45,134 bases of DNA from Planococcus sp. A6 (GCF_028823615.1 NZ_JAPEHT010000008.1:1-45134), one strand, 5' to 3'. Numbered from the stretch's first letter, positions 25,357-34,306 are shown. Numbers and translations are program-made. Notes: generated by a model from the sequence alone, not told the origin.

Positions 25357-25385
25357 TTGACAGAATATACAAAACCTTTTAGTAT
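25357..25385 (+). promoter_or_regulatory. Promoter of the trp operon
   Basis: TTGACA (25357-25362), a 17-bp spacer, and TAGTAT (25380-25385). It would start the T-box leader near 25391. Confidence 0.8.
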
Positions 25386-25391
25386 GAAGGA

Positions 25392-25715
25392 CAACTTGTT
25401 GGTAGCGGCAAGTCTATTCGAGAGAAGAGTTAGCAGAGACGAGAACAGAAGAGTTGTAAATCGAGGAATGAGACGAGTAGGCAGTGGCGTCTATTTAGAG
25501 AGTCAGCGGGTGGTGGAAGCTGATTAGAAGCGCTGTGCGAATGGACTTATGAGAGCCAGCCGGAAAGCGGAAGCGAGTATGGCGGACGTATCCCTGCGTT
25601 AAAGGGAAAGGCTTAAGAAGCCTGTTTGAGTGAGTGCAAAATGCATTAATGCGTGGTGGTACCGCGGTTAAAACCGTCCCCGCAACCGGAATAGACCCCG
25701 GTTGCGGGGATTTTT
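25392..25715 (+). ncRNA. T-box riboswitch (tRNA-Trp) of the trp operon
   Basis: A leader of about 320 nt. Stem I contains AGAAGAGTTAGCAGAG-type and GAGACGAGTAGGCAGTGG elements, the distal loop hairpin TCAGC-GGGTGGTGGA-AGCTGA, and then the specifier region GCGAATGGACTTATGAG, where UGG (25542-25544) is the Trp codon followed by a purine. The conserved T-box AATGCGTGGTGGTACCGCGG lies at 25648-25667 with the UGGU bulge that pairs to the tRNA acceptor end. A terminator follows. Uncharged tRNA-Trp would stabilise the antiterminator and turn on the trp genes. This covers most of the 436-bp gene-free stretch. Confidence 0.93.
25678..25715 (+). terminator. Regulated terminator of the T-box leader
   Basis: A perfect 12-bp stem CCCCGCAACCGG/CCGGTTGCGGGG with an 8-nt loop is followed by ATTTTT. 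It competes with the T-box antiterminator. Confidence 0.93.
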
Positions 25716-25746
25716 GCATTTAAAAACGAGACGAGGAGAGATTGAG

Positions 25747-26739
25747 ATGAGCAGAGCAGAGAATATGAATGAACATACAATGAAACAGCGAGCGTTGGAA
25801 TTATTGGAAGGGCGCATAGATCGCCAGCAGATGAAAGAATTTTTGAAGGAATTGCACGAAAAAGGTGAGACGGCTGATGAATTGGTTGGCATGGTCCTGG
25901 CAATGCGTGAGAAAGCAGTGAAGCTTCCGGAAATAACAGGCGAGCTGGTGGACGTTTGCGGCACAGGCGGCGACAAATCCTTTAGCTTCAATATCAGCAC
26001 ATTGACGGCTTTCGTGTTGGCGGGCTGCGGCATGAGCGTCGCAAAGCACGGCAACCGAAGCGTCTCCAGCAAAACGGGCAGCTCTGATTTATTGGAGGAG
26101 ATCGGAATTTCCACTCAATTGGCTGTAGAGGAACTGCCGGCACTCGTCGAACAGACAGGCATCGCCTTTTTGTTCGCGCCGGCGATCCATCCGGCACTTG
26201 GTGGCTTGCGCGAAGTGCGCAAGGAAATCGGCACGCCGACCATCTTCAACTTGGTCGGCCCGCTGGCGAATCCTTTGCCGATCGCCATCCAAATGAGCGG
26301 CGTCTACCGCCCGGACATGATGGAACCGATGGCAGATGCCTTGATGCGTCTTGGCAGAAAGCGCGGGGCGATTGTCCACGGGGCAGGCGGGCTGGATGAA
26401 TTATCTCTTGCGGGGACCAACCAATTGATCGTCTTTGATGAACAAGGCAAACGCAGCATGACAGTCCATCCTAACGAAGTCGGGCTTGAAACCGCGCCGA
26501 TCGAGGCGATTCGCGGAGGCGATTCGAAGCGCAATGCTGAGATCTTCAAAGAAGTCATCGGCGGAACGCCGAGCGCTTATTTGGATACAGTAGCATTGAA
26601 TGCGGGAACGGTGCTTTACGTGAGCGGCCGTGCCGCAAGCATTGCGGAAGGCGTGCATCAGGCAAGAAAATCAATCATTTCAGGCGAAACGGCGCGTGTG
26701 TATGAATTGCACCGCCTAGCATCGGGGGTGCTCGTATGA
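25747..26739 (+). CDS. trpD: Anthranilate phosphoribosyltransferase
   Basis: A 330-residue enzyme that joins anthranilate to phosphoribosyl pyrophosphate, the second step of tryptophan synthesis. The PRPP-binding VCGTGGDKSFSFNIST and the anthranilate-binding KHGNRSVSSKTGSSDLLE segments are clear. I chose ATG 25747, 6 bp after GAGGAGAG; a longer in-frame start at 25702 lies in the terminator stem. It is the first gene after the T-box, a place usually held by trpE. It overlaps trpC by 4 bp. Confidence 0.95.
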   Translation: MSRAENMNEHTMKQRALELLEGRIDRQQMKEFLKELHEKGETADELVGMVLAMREKAVKLPEITGELVDVCGTGGDKSFSFNISTLTAFVLAGCGMSVAKHGNRSVSSKTGSSDLLEEIGISTQLAVEELPALVEQTGIAFLFAPAIHPALGGLREVRKEIGTPTIFNLVGPLANPLPIAIQMSGVYRPDMMEPMADALMRLGRKRGAIVHGAGGLDELSLAGTNQLIVFDEQGKRSMTVHPNEVGLETAPIEAIRGGDSKRNAEIFKEVIGGTPSAYLDTVALNAGTVLYVSGRAASIAEGVHQARKSIISGETARVYELHRLASGVLV

Positions 26740-27509
26740 CCATATTGGACAAAATCATGGAAACCAAGCGGCAGGAAATCACTGTTTATGAAAACAGTTA
26801 TCCCAAAACCGAGCGATATCCGGATAAACCAAAGCTCATCGACAGCTTGCGGAAAAGCCGCGGAGTCATTTCGGAAATCAAGCGCGCATCGCCGTCAAAA
26901 GGCGCCATCCGCATGGAAGTGGATGTCGTTGAACAAGCCCGTCAATATGAAGGGGCCGGTGCAGCCGCCATTTCTGTATTGACGGATGAGCAATATTTTA
27001 AAGGGTCCATTGAAGATTTGAAGAAAGTGGCGCGCGCGGTTTCGGTTCCGGTATTGTGCAAAGATTTCATGGTCAGCGAAATCCAGATCGAACGGGCGCA
27101 AGCGGCTGGAGCAACGATCATTCTATTGATTGTCGCAGCGCTTAAAGATACGGAGCTCGAGCGATTATTCCGCTATGCGGATTCGCTCGGCTTGGAAATC
27201 CTCGTGGAAGTGCATGATGCAGTAGAGCTGGAAAAAGCCGTCGCGCTCGGGGCGCAATTGATCGGCGTCAATAACCGTAATTTAAAAACTTTTGAAGTAT
27301 CCTTGGAGCGGACGGCAGAATTGGCTGAGAAATTTGCGTTCGACAGTGGCTCGGTGCTGATCAGCGAGAGTGGCATGAACGATACGGCGGATGCGCACAA
27401 AGCTTACGAACTCGGCGCACAAGGTGTATTGGTCGGGGAAGCGTTGATGCGTTCAGAAAATCCGGCAGCCTGGATTCGCCAGGCAACAGGACAGGAGGCA
27501 GCGCAATGA
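26736..27509 (+). CDS. trpC: Indole-3-glycerol phosphate synthase
   Basis: A 257-residue (beta/alpha)8-barrel enzyme that closes the ring of the carboxyphenylamino-deoxyribulose phosphate to indole-3-glycerol phosphate. Characteristic parts are [10 protein letters not shown] (catalytic Lys and Glu), [24 protein letters not shown] and ISESGMND with the phosphate-binding glycines at the end. The start overlaps trpD by ATGA and its end overlaps trpF by ATGA, so translation is coupled on both sides. Confidence 0.96.
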   Translation: MTILDKIMETKRQEITVYENSYPKTERYPDKPKLIDSLRKSRGVISEIKRASPSKGAIRMEVDVVEQARQYEGAGAAAISVLTDEQYFKGSIEDLKKVARAVSVPVLCKDFMVSEIQIERAQAAGATIILLIVAALKDTELERLFRYADSLGLEILVEVHDAVELEKAVALGAQLIGVNNRNLKTFEVSLERTAELAEKFAFDSGSVLISESGMNDTADAHKAYELGAQGVLVGEALMRSENPAAWIRQATGQEAAQ

Positions 27510-29314
27510 CACGTGTTAAAATCTGCGGATTAATGGAAGAGCAACACGTTAAAGCCGCATCACAAGCGGATGCAATCGGATTTGTCTTTGCCCCAAGCAA
27601 GCGGCGCGTATCGATCGAACGGGCGCAAGAGTTATCGCGTCTCGCAAATAATGACATGCAGCGGATCGGCGTATTCGTCAACGCCTCATACGAAGAAATC
27701 GAAAATGCCGTTAAGGCGGTGCCGTTAACGATGGTGCAATTGCACGGCGATGAACCGGACGAATTAATCCGGCGCATCGAAGTGCCGGTCATTCAGGCCT
27801 TCTCAATCCGTACACCGGACGATGTAGAAAAGCTGAACAACTCGATTGCGGATTATATATTGGTCGATGCACCAGGCACCGACTACCGAGGAGGCAGCGG
27901 GCATGTGTTTGATTGGAGCCTGCTGGAAAATGTAGATTTGGACCATAGCCGTCTTATTTTAGCGGGCGGATTGAATAGAGACAACGTGCAAGCAGCCATC
28001 AGCCAAACTGCTCCGTTCATGGTCGATGTGTCGAGCGGTGTAGAAACGGATGGCCGAAAAGATGAAGTGAAAATCCAGCAATTCATACTACAGGCAAAGG
28101 GTGATTCGATGGAGAGAACACAGGAGAAGACGATAGATCCAGTAGGTTTTTTCGGGCGCTACGGCGGTCAATTTGTACCGGAAACTTTGATGAAAGCAGT
28201 CAAAGAGTTGGAAGCGGCTTATGAAGATGCCAAAAACGACGCGGAGTTCCAAAAGGAGTATCACCATTACTTAAAGGAATACGTCGGGCGTGAACAACCG
28301 TTGACTTTTGCGGCACGCATGACCGAAGCGTGGGGCGGGCCGAAAATTTATTTGAAGCGTGAGGATTTGAACCATACCGGCGCCCATAAGGTGAACAATG
28401 CCATTGGCCAAGCCTTGCTAGCACAGCGTATGGGCAAACGCAAAATCGTCGCGGAAACGGGAGCCGGCCAACATGGCGTGGCGACGGCTACGATCTGTGC
28501 GTTGTTCGATTTGGATTGCGTCGTATTCATGGGGGAAGAAGACATCAAACGCCAACAGCTCAATGTGTTCCGCATGAAATTATTGGGTGCGCGCGTCGAA
28601 AGTGTCACAAAAGGAAGCGGCACGCTCAAGGATGCAGTGAACGAAGCGCTGCGCTATTGGGTCACTAATGTTGAAGACACTCATTATTTGATCGGATCGG
28701 CACTTGGGCCGCATCCTTTCCCAACGATGGTGCGCGATTTCCAAAGTGTCATCGGCAAGGAAACGAAGCGGCAGATCCTTGAGAAAGAAGGGCGTTTGCC
28801 GGATGCGATCGTGGCATGTGTCGGCGGTGGATCCAATGCTATTGGCATGTTCCACCCGTTTATCGAAGATGCATCGGTCCGCTTGATCGGCGCAGAAGCG
28901 GCTGGAGACGGCGTGGATACTGAACGCCATGCGGCTACTTTGACTAAAGGATCGGAAGGCGTGCTCCACGGGGCGATGATGAAAATTTTGCAAGACGATG
29001 CAGGGCAAGTGCAGGAAGCACATTCGATTTCCGCAGGCCTCGATTACCCGGGCATTGGCCCGGAACATGCGCATCTAGCGGATAATGGGCGGGTGACGTA
29101 TGAAGCGATCACAGACGACGAAGCGCTTGAATCGGTCATTGAAATGTCGCGCTTAGAAGGCATCATTCCGGCTTTGGAATCTGCCCATGCAATAGCGCAA
29201 GCGAAAAAACAAGCGCAGTCGATGACGGCGGATGAGTTGCTCGTCATTTGCGTGTCCGGCAGAGGCGATAAGGATATGGCGACATACGCCGAAAAATTGG
29301 AGGGGCTGTCATGA
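27506..29314 (+). CDS. trpF-trpB: TrpF-TrpB fusion: phosphoribosylanthranilate isomerase / tryptophan synthase beta
   Basis: One uninterrupted 602-codon frame. Residues 1-201 are TrpF (VKICG with catalytic Cys7; [33 protein letters not shown]), a barrel isomerase for step 3. Residues 202-602 are a full-length TrpB; its PLP lysine, in [12 protein letters not shown], is Lys295 of the fusion, and [12 protein letters not shown] binds the PLP phosphate. The trpF stop codon is missing, but an internal ATG (28109) with AAAGGGTG upstream remains at the junction, so free TrpB may also be made. Both halves look intact. It overlaps trpC and trpA by 4 bp each. Confidence 0.93.
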   Translation: MTRVKICGLMEEQHVKAASQADAIGFVFAPSKRRVSIERAQELSRLANNDMQRIGVFVNASYEEIENAVKAVPLTMVQLHGDEPDELIRRIEVPVIQAFSIRTPDDVEKLNNSIADYILVDAPGTDYRGGSGHVFDWSLLENVDLDHSRLILAGGLNRDNVQAAISQTAPFMVDVSSGVETDGRKDEVKIQQFILQAKGDSMERTQEKTIDPVGFFGRYGGQFVPETLMKAVKELEAAYEDAKNDAEFQKEYHHYLKEYVGREQPLTFAARMTEAWGGPKIYLKREDLNHTGAHKVNNAIGQALLAQRMGKRKIVAETGAGQHGVATATICALFDLDCVVFMGEEDIKRQQLNVFRMKLLGARVESVTKGSGTLKDAVNEALRYWVTNVEDTHYLIGSALGPHPFPTMVRDFQSVIGKETKRQILEKEGRLPDAIVACVGGGSNAIGMFHPFIEDASVRLIGAEAAGDGVDTERHAATLTKGSEGVLHGAMMKILQDDAGQVQEAHSISAGLDYPGIGPEHAHLADNGRVTYEAITDDEALESVIEMSRLEGIIPALESAHAIAQAKKQAQSMTADELLVICVSGRGDKDMATYAEKLEGLS

Positions 29315-30081
29315 AACGATTAGCAGAACTGAAACAAGCAGGACATAAAGCCTTCGTCGCTTACATCATGGCAGGTGATGGCGGAATTGAAAAACTCGGT
29401 GAGCAGATCCAGTATCTGCAAGAACGCGGGGTAACGGCGATTGAAGTCGGCATTCCGTTTTCGGATCCGGTCGCTGATGGGCCGACGATCGAAGCGGCAG
29501 GAAACCGGGCGCTTGATAAAGGCATTACCCTGGAAAAAGTACTCGATGAAATGCAGCGCTTCGATTTCGAAGTGAAAGTGCCGCTCGTCATCATGACGTA
29601 TTTGAATCCGGTCATTCGCTTCGGTGCGGAGCGCTTTACACAGGAAGCGAAAAAAGCGGGGGCATCAGGAGTCATCATTCCGGACTTGCCGTTCGAGCAT
29701 CGCCAATTGATTGAACCGTTCGCGAAACAGCAGGAACTCGTACTGATTCAACTCGTCACCTTGACGACCATCGAGAGCCGCCTGGAAGAAATCCTCAAGC
29801 AGGCGGAAGGATTCGTTTATGCGGTAACCGTGACTGGCATTACCGGAAGCCGTGATGAGTTGGCGGAAGAAGTCGGCGCCTTCACACGAAAAGTGCGGGA
29901 ATTGAGCCCTGTCCCCGTCTATGCAGGATTCGGTATCTCGAAAGAAAGCCATGTCGACAGGCTGCGTGATGATGTCGATGGCTTCATTGTCGGCAGCGCG
30001 ATTGTCCAGGCATTCCATGAAGGCCGCATTGAAGATATCGAACCCTTGATCGATGCAGTGACTGCCCCTCATTCGGTATAA
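29311..30081 (+). CDS. trpA: Tryptophan synthase alpha chain
   Basis: A 256-residue (beta/alpha)8 subunit that splits indole-3-glycerol phosphate and channels indole to TrpB. The catalytic Glu45 in [10 protein letters not shown] and Asp56 in [10 protein letters not shown] are visible, as are IPDLPFEH and the phosphate site YAGFGIS with VGSAIV. ATGA overlap with the trpFB frame supports stoichiometric expression with TrpB. It ends the trp operon; a DNA repair gene follows closely. Confidence 0.96.
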   Translation: MKRLAELKQAGHKAFVAYIMAGDGGIEKLGEQIQYLQERGVTAIEVGIPFSDPVADGPTIEAAGNRALDKGITLEKVLDEMQRFDFEVKVPLVIMTYLNPVIRFGAERFTQEAKKAGASGVIIPDLPFEHRQLIEPFAKQQELVLIQLVTLTTIESRLEEILKQAEGFVYAVTVTGITGSRDELAEEVGAFTRKVRELSPVPVYAGFGISKESHVDRLRDDVDGFIVGSAIVQAFHEGRIEDIEPLIDAVTAPHSV

Positions 30082-30101
30082 TGCCGTTAGGAGGGATTAG
30101 C

Positions 30102-30695
30102 ATGTTTGAGCCGTTGGATGCGAATTATTTTGAAGCGCCGACACTTGATTTGTCGCGCGACTTATTAGGTAAGATCCTGGTCCATGAACTGCCCGGCGGA
30201 ATTGTCGCCGGCAGGATCGTCGAGACCGAAGCATATATGGGGGCGGAAGACCGGGCTGCACATAGCTTCGGCAACCGCCGCACCAAACGCACGGAAGTGA
30301 TGTTTGGCAGGCCTGGCCTTGTGTATACATACCAGATGCATACGCACACGCTGGTGAATGTTGTCAGCGGGCCGGAAGAAACGCCGCGCGCCATCCTCAT
30401 CCGTGCCATCGAGCCGGTCGAAGGCGTCGAGTTCATGGCGGAACGCAGAGGGCAGCATATGCCGATGAAGCAGTGGACAAGCGGCCCAGGCAAACTGACG
30501 AAGGCGATGGGTATCACGATGGATTATAATGGCCACCATTTTACGGATCGCCCGCTTTATATTGCAGGAGGCGATGCAGTGCATGCGGTATCTACGGGAC
30601 CGCGCGTCGGCATAGGGAATTCGCAGGAAGCGGTCCATTATCCGTACCGCTTCTGGGAATCGGAAAATCCGTTTGTCTCGAAATTCCGCCCGTAA
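30102..30695 (+). CDS. 3-methyladenine DNA glycosylase (AAG/MPG family)
   Basis: A 197-residue alkyladenine DNA glycosylase that removes 3-methyladenine and other alkylated purines. It shows the family start LDLSRDLLGKILVHEL, GRIVETEAYMGAEDRAAHS (the catalytic Glu in VETEAY), RPGLVYTYQMHTHT and SGPGKLTKAMGI. ATG 30102 follows AGGAGGG; the earlier ATG at 30081 overlaps the trpA stop and lacks a ribosome site. The 20-bp gap after trpA suggests read-through from the trp operon, although the functions are unrelated. Confidence 0.94.
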   Translation: MFEPLDANYFEAPTLDLSRDLLGKILVHELPGGIVAGRIVETEAYMGAEDRAAHSFGNRRTKRTEVMFGRPGLVYTYQMHTHTLVNVVSGPEETPRAILIRAIEPVEGVEFMAERRGQHMPMKQWTSGPGKLTKAMGITMDYNGHHFTDRPLYIAGGDAVHAVSTGPRVGIGNSQEAVHYPYRFWESENPFVSKFRP

Positions 30696-30765
30696 TCCGG
30701 ATGTTTAAGCTTTCCAATTCGTGGAATACTGAGAGGGAGCACATAAACAGAAGGAGTGAAGGAAA

Positions 30766-31284
30766 GTGGCAAAAATTGCAACGTTAATTACAGATATGTT
30801 CGAAGATGTGGAGTATACAGAACCGGCAAAAGCGTTTAACGAAGCTGGCCATGAACTGATCAATATCGAAAAGGAAGCTGGCAAGAAAGTAACCGGCAAA
30901 CAAGGTGAAGCAGTTGTTACCATCGATAAAGGCATTGACGAAGTGAACCCGGACGAATTCGATGCACTGCTATTGCCTGGCGGATTTTCGCCGGACCAAT
31001 TGCGCGGGGATGATCGTTTCGTGACATTTACGAAAGCGTTCATGGATGCCAAAAAACCGGTCTTTGCGATCTGCCACGGGCCGCAGCTATTGATCACGGC
31101 GAAAGCTTTGGAAGGCCGTAAAGCGACAGGATTCAAATCGATCCAAGTCGATATGGAATACGCTGGCGCAACTGTTGTTGACGAAGAAGTGGCTGTCTGC
31201 CAAGATCAATTGGTCACAAGCCGCCAGCCGGATGATATCCCGGCATTCAACCGCGAGTCACTGAAATTGCTTGAAAACAAATAA
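30766..31284 (+). CDS. DJ-1/PfpI family protein (YfkM-like)
   Basis: A 172-residue protein of the DJ-1/PfpI glutamine-amidotransferase-like fold. The nucleophile elbow is AICHGPQLL with Cys103 and His104, and the acidic Glu is in the TDMFEDVEY segment near residue 14. Bacillus relatives (YfkM) are general stress proteins; some members have deglycase or protease activity, which cannot be assigned here. GTG start with GAAGGAGTG upstream. It is followed by a terminator that is present in duplicate around a repeat. Confidence 0.88.
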   Translation: MAKIATLITDMFEDVEYTEPAKAFNEAGHELINIEKEAGKKVTGKQGEAVVTIDKGIDEVNPDEFDALLLPGGFSPDQLRGDDRFVTFTKAFMDAKKPVFAICHGPQLLITAKALEGRKATGFKSIQVDMEYAGATVVDEEVAVCQDQLVTSRQPDDIPAFNRESLKLLENK

Positions 31285-31295
31285 GGAACTATCCA

Positions 31296-31325
31296 AACCG
31301 CTCCCTTTACTGGGGCGGTTTTAAA
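31296..31325 (+). terminator. Terminator after the DJ-1 gene, first copy
   Basis: Stem AACCGCTCC/GGGGCGGTT (9 bp, one G-T pair) with a 7-nt loop is followed by TT. The same 27 bp recurs at 31561-31587 with a longer T-run. Confidence 0.75.
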
Positions 31326-31560
31326 GTGTTGAAGAAGGCTATGAATCAGTTATGAAATAAAATGGGATCATCTTTTCGACATTCAAAAATCAATGACCTA
31401 TCTAAGTATTTGGAGAAGTGTTCGTTCGACTCGAGTGGATCAGCGAGACGACCGAGACCCCGCAAGCTGCGAAGCGGCTGAGGAGGCTTGGGCGCGAGCC
31501 CACGGAAAGCGAGCGATAAGCTTCGGAAAATACGATTTCTTACCTTTCTCGACAAGCTGG
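31323..31560. repeat. Bacillales-type structured intergenic repeat, inserted between two terminator copies
   Basis: A 238-bp stretch with no ribosome-bound gene. The core (about 31430-31535) contains GAGACCCCGCAAGCTGCGAA, AGCTGC-GAA-GCGGCT and TGGGC-GCGA-GCCCA hairpins (the latter with a GNRA-type loop), and ACGGAAAGCGAGCGATAAG. From memory it resembles GC-rich repeats scattered between genes of Bacillus and Planococcaceae. It is flanked by a 27-bp direct repeat that is the DJ-1 terminator itself. Confidence 0.65.
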
Positions 31561-31590
31561 AACCGCTCCCTTTACTGGGGCGGTTTTTTT
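31561..31590 (+). terminator. Second copy of the DJ-1 terminator
   Basis: It has the same stem as at 31296, here followed by seven T residues, so this copy should terminate better than the first. Confidence 0.8.
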
Positions 31591-31624
31591 GTATCGGAAA
31601 TTGTTCGGAAATCGAAATGCCCTC

Positions 31625-31653
31625 TTGCATACATAAGTGATTGCTTATATAAT
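31625..31653 (+). promoter_or_regulatory. arsR promoter with imperfect palindrome
   Basis: TTGCAT (31625-31630), a 17-bp spacer, and TATAAT (31648-31653). The spacer holds ATAAGTGATTGCTTAT (31633-31648), an imperfect inverted repeat placed where ArsR would block polymerase. Confidence 0.7.
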
Positions 31654-31682
31654 AAACCCATTGCCAAAAAGAGGTGACTGAA

Positions 31683-32012
31683 ATGGACTATAAACAAATG
31701 GAACAGAGCTTGAAAGCGGTAAGCGACGAAACCCGCATGCTGATTTTGAAATACTTATCGAAAGAGGCATTGTGCATCTGTGAATTCACGGAGCTGCTCG
31801 ATATGTCGCAACCGGCCATCAGCCAGCATATGCGCAAACTCAAGCAGGCGGGATGGATCTGTGAAGAAAAGCGCGGGCGCTGGACGATCTGGTCGCTCAA
31901 TGAAAAACATGAGCTTTTCGAGGTGCTGTCATCGCTTCTTGCGATGCTGCCGGAACCCGAACGCACAGTTGAATCGCTCGTTGCGGAAGGCAAGAAAGTG
32001 AATTGCAATTAA
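31683..32012 (+). CDS. arsR: ArsR family arsenical-responsive repressor
   Basis: A 109-residue winged-helix repressor. The CxC pair Cys31-Cys33 in ALCICEF lies at the position of the As(III)-binding cysteines of ArsR, and Cys60 could be the third ligand. The recognition helix is SQPAISQHMRKLKQAG (42-57), and the wing is CEEKRGRWTIW. Arsenite or antimonite binding releases it from the operator upstream. I chose ATG 31683 after AGAGGTGA; the in-frame GTG at 31674 would overlap that ribosome site. It is 15 bp upstream of arsB, in one operon. Confidence 0.92.
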   Translation: MDYKQMEQSLKAVSDETRMLILKYLSKEALCICEFTELLDMSQPAISQHMRKLKQAGWICEEKRGRWTIWSLNEKHELFEVLSSLLAMLPEPERTVESLVAEGKKVNCN

Positions 32013-32027
32013 GGAGTTGGAATTGAA

Positions 32028-33323
32028 ATGGATGTTTGGTTAGCGATTATTATTTTTCTGGTGACCTTGCTGTTTGTCATCTGGCAGCCGCGTGGTTTGT
32101 CGATCGGCTGGTCGGCCATTGCGGGGGCAGTTGTCGCCTTGATATTCGGCGTCGTTGACTTCGGCGACGTGTGGGACGTAACGGGGATCGTATGGAATGC
32201 GACATTAACTTTTGTCGCTTTGATCATCATTTCCTTGATTTTGGATGAGATCGGATTTTTTGAATGGGCAGCCTTACATATGGCGCGCTTTGCCAAAGGC
32301 AGCGGCTTGCGCATGTTTTTCCTCGTTACACTTCTTGGTGCGGTCGTAGCGGCGCTTTTCGCCAATGACGGCGCAGCGCTCATTCTGACGCCAATCGTTT
32401 TGGCGATGGTAAGGGCCTTGAAATTCCGCGATACGATGATTTTGCCATTTATCATGGCATCCGGCTTTATCGCCGATACGGCGTCATTGCCGTTTGTCAT
32501 CAGTAACTTGGTCAATATCGTCTCGGCTGATTTCTTCGGCATCGGGTTTACGGAATACGCATTGCATATGGTGGTTCCGAACTTATTCAGCATACTGGCG
32601 AGCATGCTTGTGCTGTACTTATTCTTCAAAAAAGACATTCCGGGCCGTTTTGACCCTGGCGTGTTGAAAAAACCGGATACTGCAATCAAAGATATCCGCA
32701 TTTTCCGCCTGTCTTGGGTCGTTCTTGCGATCTTGCTAATCGGCTACTTCATGAGCGAATCGCTTGAGATCCCGGTTTCCTTGATCGCCGGTTCAATCGC
32801 GATCATCTTCTTGGCGATTGCACGCAATAGCAAGCACGTCGAAACGATGACGGTGCTAAAAGGCGCACCATGGGCGATCGTTTTCTTCTCGATCGGCATG
32901 TACGTCGTTGTCTACGGATTACGCAATGTCGGCTTGACCTCGGTTCTCGCCCAGGCGATTGAATGGACAGCGGGGCACGGCCTGTATACGGCGACGATCG
33001 GCATGGGCTTTATCGCAGCAATCCTATCGTCGGGCATGAACAATATGCCGACTGTCATGATTAATGCGCTTGCCATTGCCGAAACGAATACGAACGGCGT
33101 CATGCGCGACGCTTTGATTTATGCCAATGTCATCGGGTCCGACCTCGGCCCGAAAATCACGCCGATCGGTTCGCTTGCGACACTTTTATGGCTTCATGTA
33201 TTGAAGACGAAAGGCGTCGAAATCAGCTGGGGCTATTATTTCAAAGTCGGCATCATCCTCACCGTCCCGACTTTGTTCATCACCTTGACCGGGCTGTATC
33301 TATGGTTAACGGTATTGAATTGA
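32028..33323 (+). CDS. arsB: Arsenite efflux transporter ArsB
   Basis: A 431-residue, 12-helix arsenite/antimonite exporter. It is very close to the staphylococcal Ars[12 protein letters not shown] at the N-terminus, [52 protein letters not shown], and the C-terminal [20 protein letters not shown]. It exports As(III) by proton motive force. AAGGAGTTGG precedes the ATG. There is no arsC reductase or arsA next to it, so arsenate resistance would need ArsC encoded elsewhere. Confidence 0.96.
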   Translation: MDVWLAIIIFLVTLLFVIWQPRGLSIGWSAIAGAVVALIFGVVDFGDVWDVTGIVWNATLTFVALIIISLILDEIGFFEWAALHMARFAKGSGLRMFFLVTLLGAVVAALFANDGAALILTPIVLAMVRALKFRDTMILPFIMASGFIADTASLPFVISNLVNIVSADFFGIGFTEYALHMVVPNLFSILASMLVLYLFFKKDIPGRFDPGVLKKPDTAIKDIRIFRLSWVVLAILLIGYFMSESLEIPVSLIAGSIAIIFLAIARNSKHVETMTVLKGAPWAIVFFSIGMYVVVYGLRNVGLTSVLAQAIEWTAGHGLYTATIGMGFIAAILSSGMNNMPTVMINALAIAETNTNGVMRDALIYANVIGSDLGPKITPIGSLATLLWLHVLKTKGVEISWGYYFKVGIILTVPTLFITLTGLYLWLTVLN

Positions 33324-33364
33324 TCAACACAACGAAAAATGCACGGGCATTTTTAAATTTTGGC

Positions 33365-34171
33365 TTAGTCCAAAAACTTGGCCAAGTAGATTTCGTCGTG
33401 TTCCTTGCCGTCGATGATGAGCGAACGGCGCCGTGTGCCTTCTGCTTCGAACCCGGTTTTTTCATATAGCTTGCGGGCGCGTTCGTTGGCTCCAAGGACC
33501 GTCAATTCCAAGCGGCTGATGCCTTTTTGTTTGGCCCACTCTTCAGCTTTTTCGAGGAGTGATTTGGCGATGCCCTTGCCTTGGGCTTCTTTTAGGAGGC
33601 CGAGGACCAGTGAGGCGCGGTGTGATGCCCGCTTCGCTTCATTGCCAATGACCATTAAATAGCCGACGTGTTGGCCGTTCAAGATGGCGATGATGATGGT
33701 AGAATGGCCGCTTTGCTTCCATTCGATGATTTGCTTGCGGACACGCTGTGTGGAGAGGGAACGCTCATCCTTGCCGTAAAGCATGAAGTCGGATTCGGCC
33801 TCCACGGCTTTTTGGAGCAAGGCCAACGAGCGGGCATCCCCGTGTTCAGCGGTGCGGATCAACAAAATATCTTTGTCTTCCGTCTCCGTGTCAGCTACTG
33901 TGTTCTTGGCGTCCGCCTTTTCGAAGACGACATAGCGGTCGGGCTCGACTTCCGTCACGCGGTAGCCGGCGTCCATCCAAGCGTGAAAATGTTTTGCAGG
34001 GGGCTTCGACTTTTTCCACCAACTTTTGTTTAAGTAAGCGGCATTCGGTAAATTCTGGCCCATGATCTGCTCGATTTCCGAAAAGGTCAAACGGATGCTG
34101 GAATTTGTTGCAGCCTGAAAATAATGAGACAGGGGAATGTATTTCTTTTCCAATAATATAGTCACTGGCAC
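33365..34171 (-). CDS. Two-domain protein: N-terminal DUF7662-like module + GNAT acetyltransferase
   Basis: A 268-residue protein. Residues ~10-75 (YIPLSHYFQAATNSSIRLTF, EIEQIMGQNLP, AYLNKSWWKK, HFHAWMDAGYRV) form a small module seen in many Bacillota as a separate protein or fused domain. Residues ~100-265 are a GNAT domain with the acetyl-CoA loop KEAQGKGIAKSLLEKAEEWA and the terminal NERARKLYEKTGFEAEG. The substrate is unknown. The start is a GTG (34171) or the GTG at 34165; GGAAGGAAGAGG fits both. It is divergent from ppaC, with a palindrome between. Confidence 0.82.
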   Translation of the reverse strand: MPVTILLEKKYIPLSHYFQAATNSSIRLTFSEIEQIMGQNLPNAAYLNKSWWKKSKPPAKHFHAWMDAGYRVTEVEPDRYVVFEKADAKNTVADTETEDKDILLIRTAEHGDARSLALLQKAVEAESDFMLYGKDERSLSTQRVRKQIIEWKQSGHSTIIIAILNGQHVGYLMVIGNEAKRASHRASLVLGLLKEAQGKGIAKSLLEKAEEWAKQKGISRLELTVLGANERARKLYEKTGFEAEGTRRRSLIIDGKEHDEIYLAKFLD

Positions 34172-34287
34172 CTCTTCCTTCCAAAAACATAGGATTAGTT
34201 AGTCATATAATACCATTCAGGTATGCTAAAGTACACACTAAACTTTAAAAATACTGATAATTCTAAAATCATTTCCGTATTTAGTTG

Positions 34288-34306
34288 GTGTAATACTGTA
34301 TAACAC
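34288..34306. promoter_or_regulatory. 19-bp palindrome between the acetyltransferase gene and ppaC
   Basis: GTGTAATACTGTATAACAC is symmetric except for one arm pair and the centre. It lies 86 bp before ppaC and about 117 bp before the acetyltransferase gene. It has the shape of an operator; I cannot name the regulator. Confidence 0.45.

Noticed and set aside
31393-31677. A 94-codon frame across the repeat before arsR
   Set aside because: It runs through the duplicated terminator and repeat hairpins and has no ribosome site.
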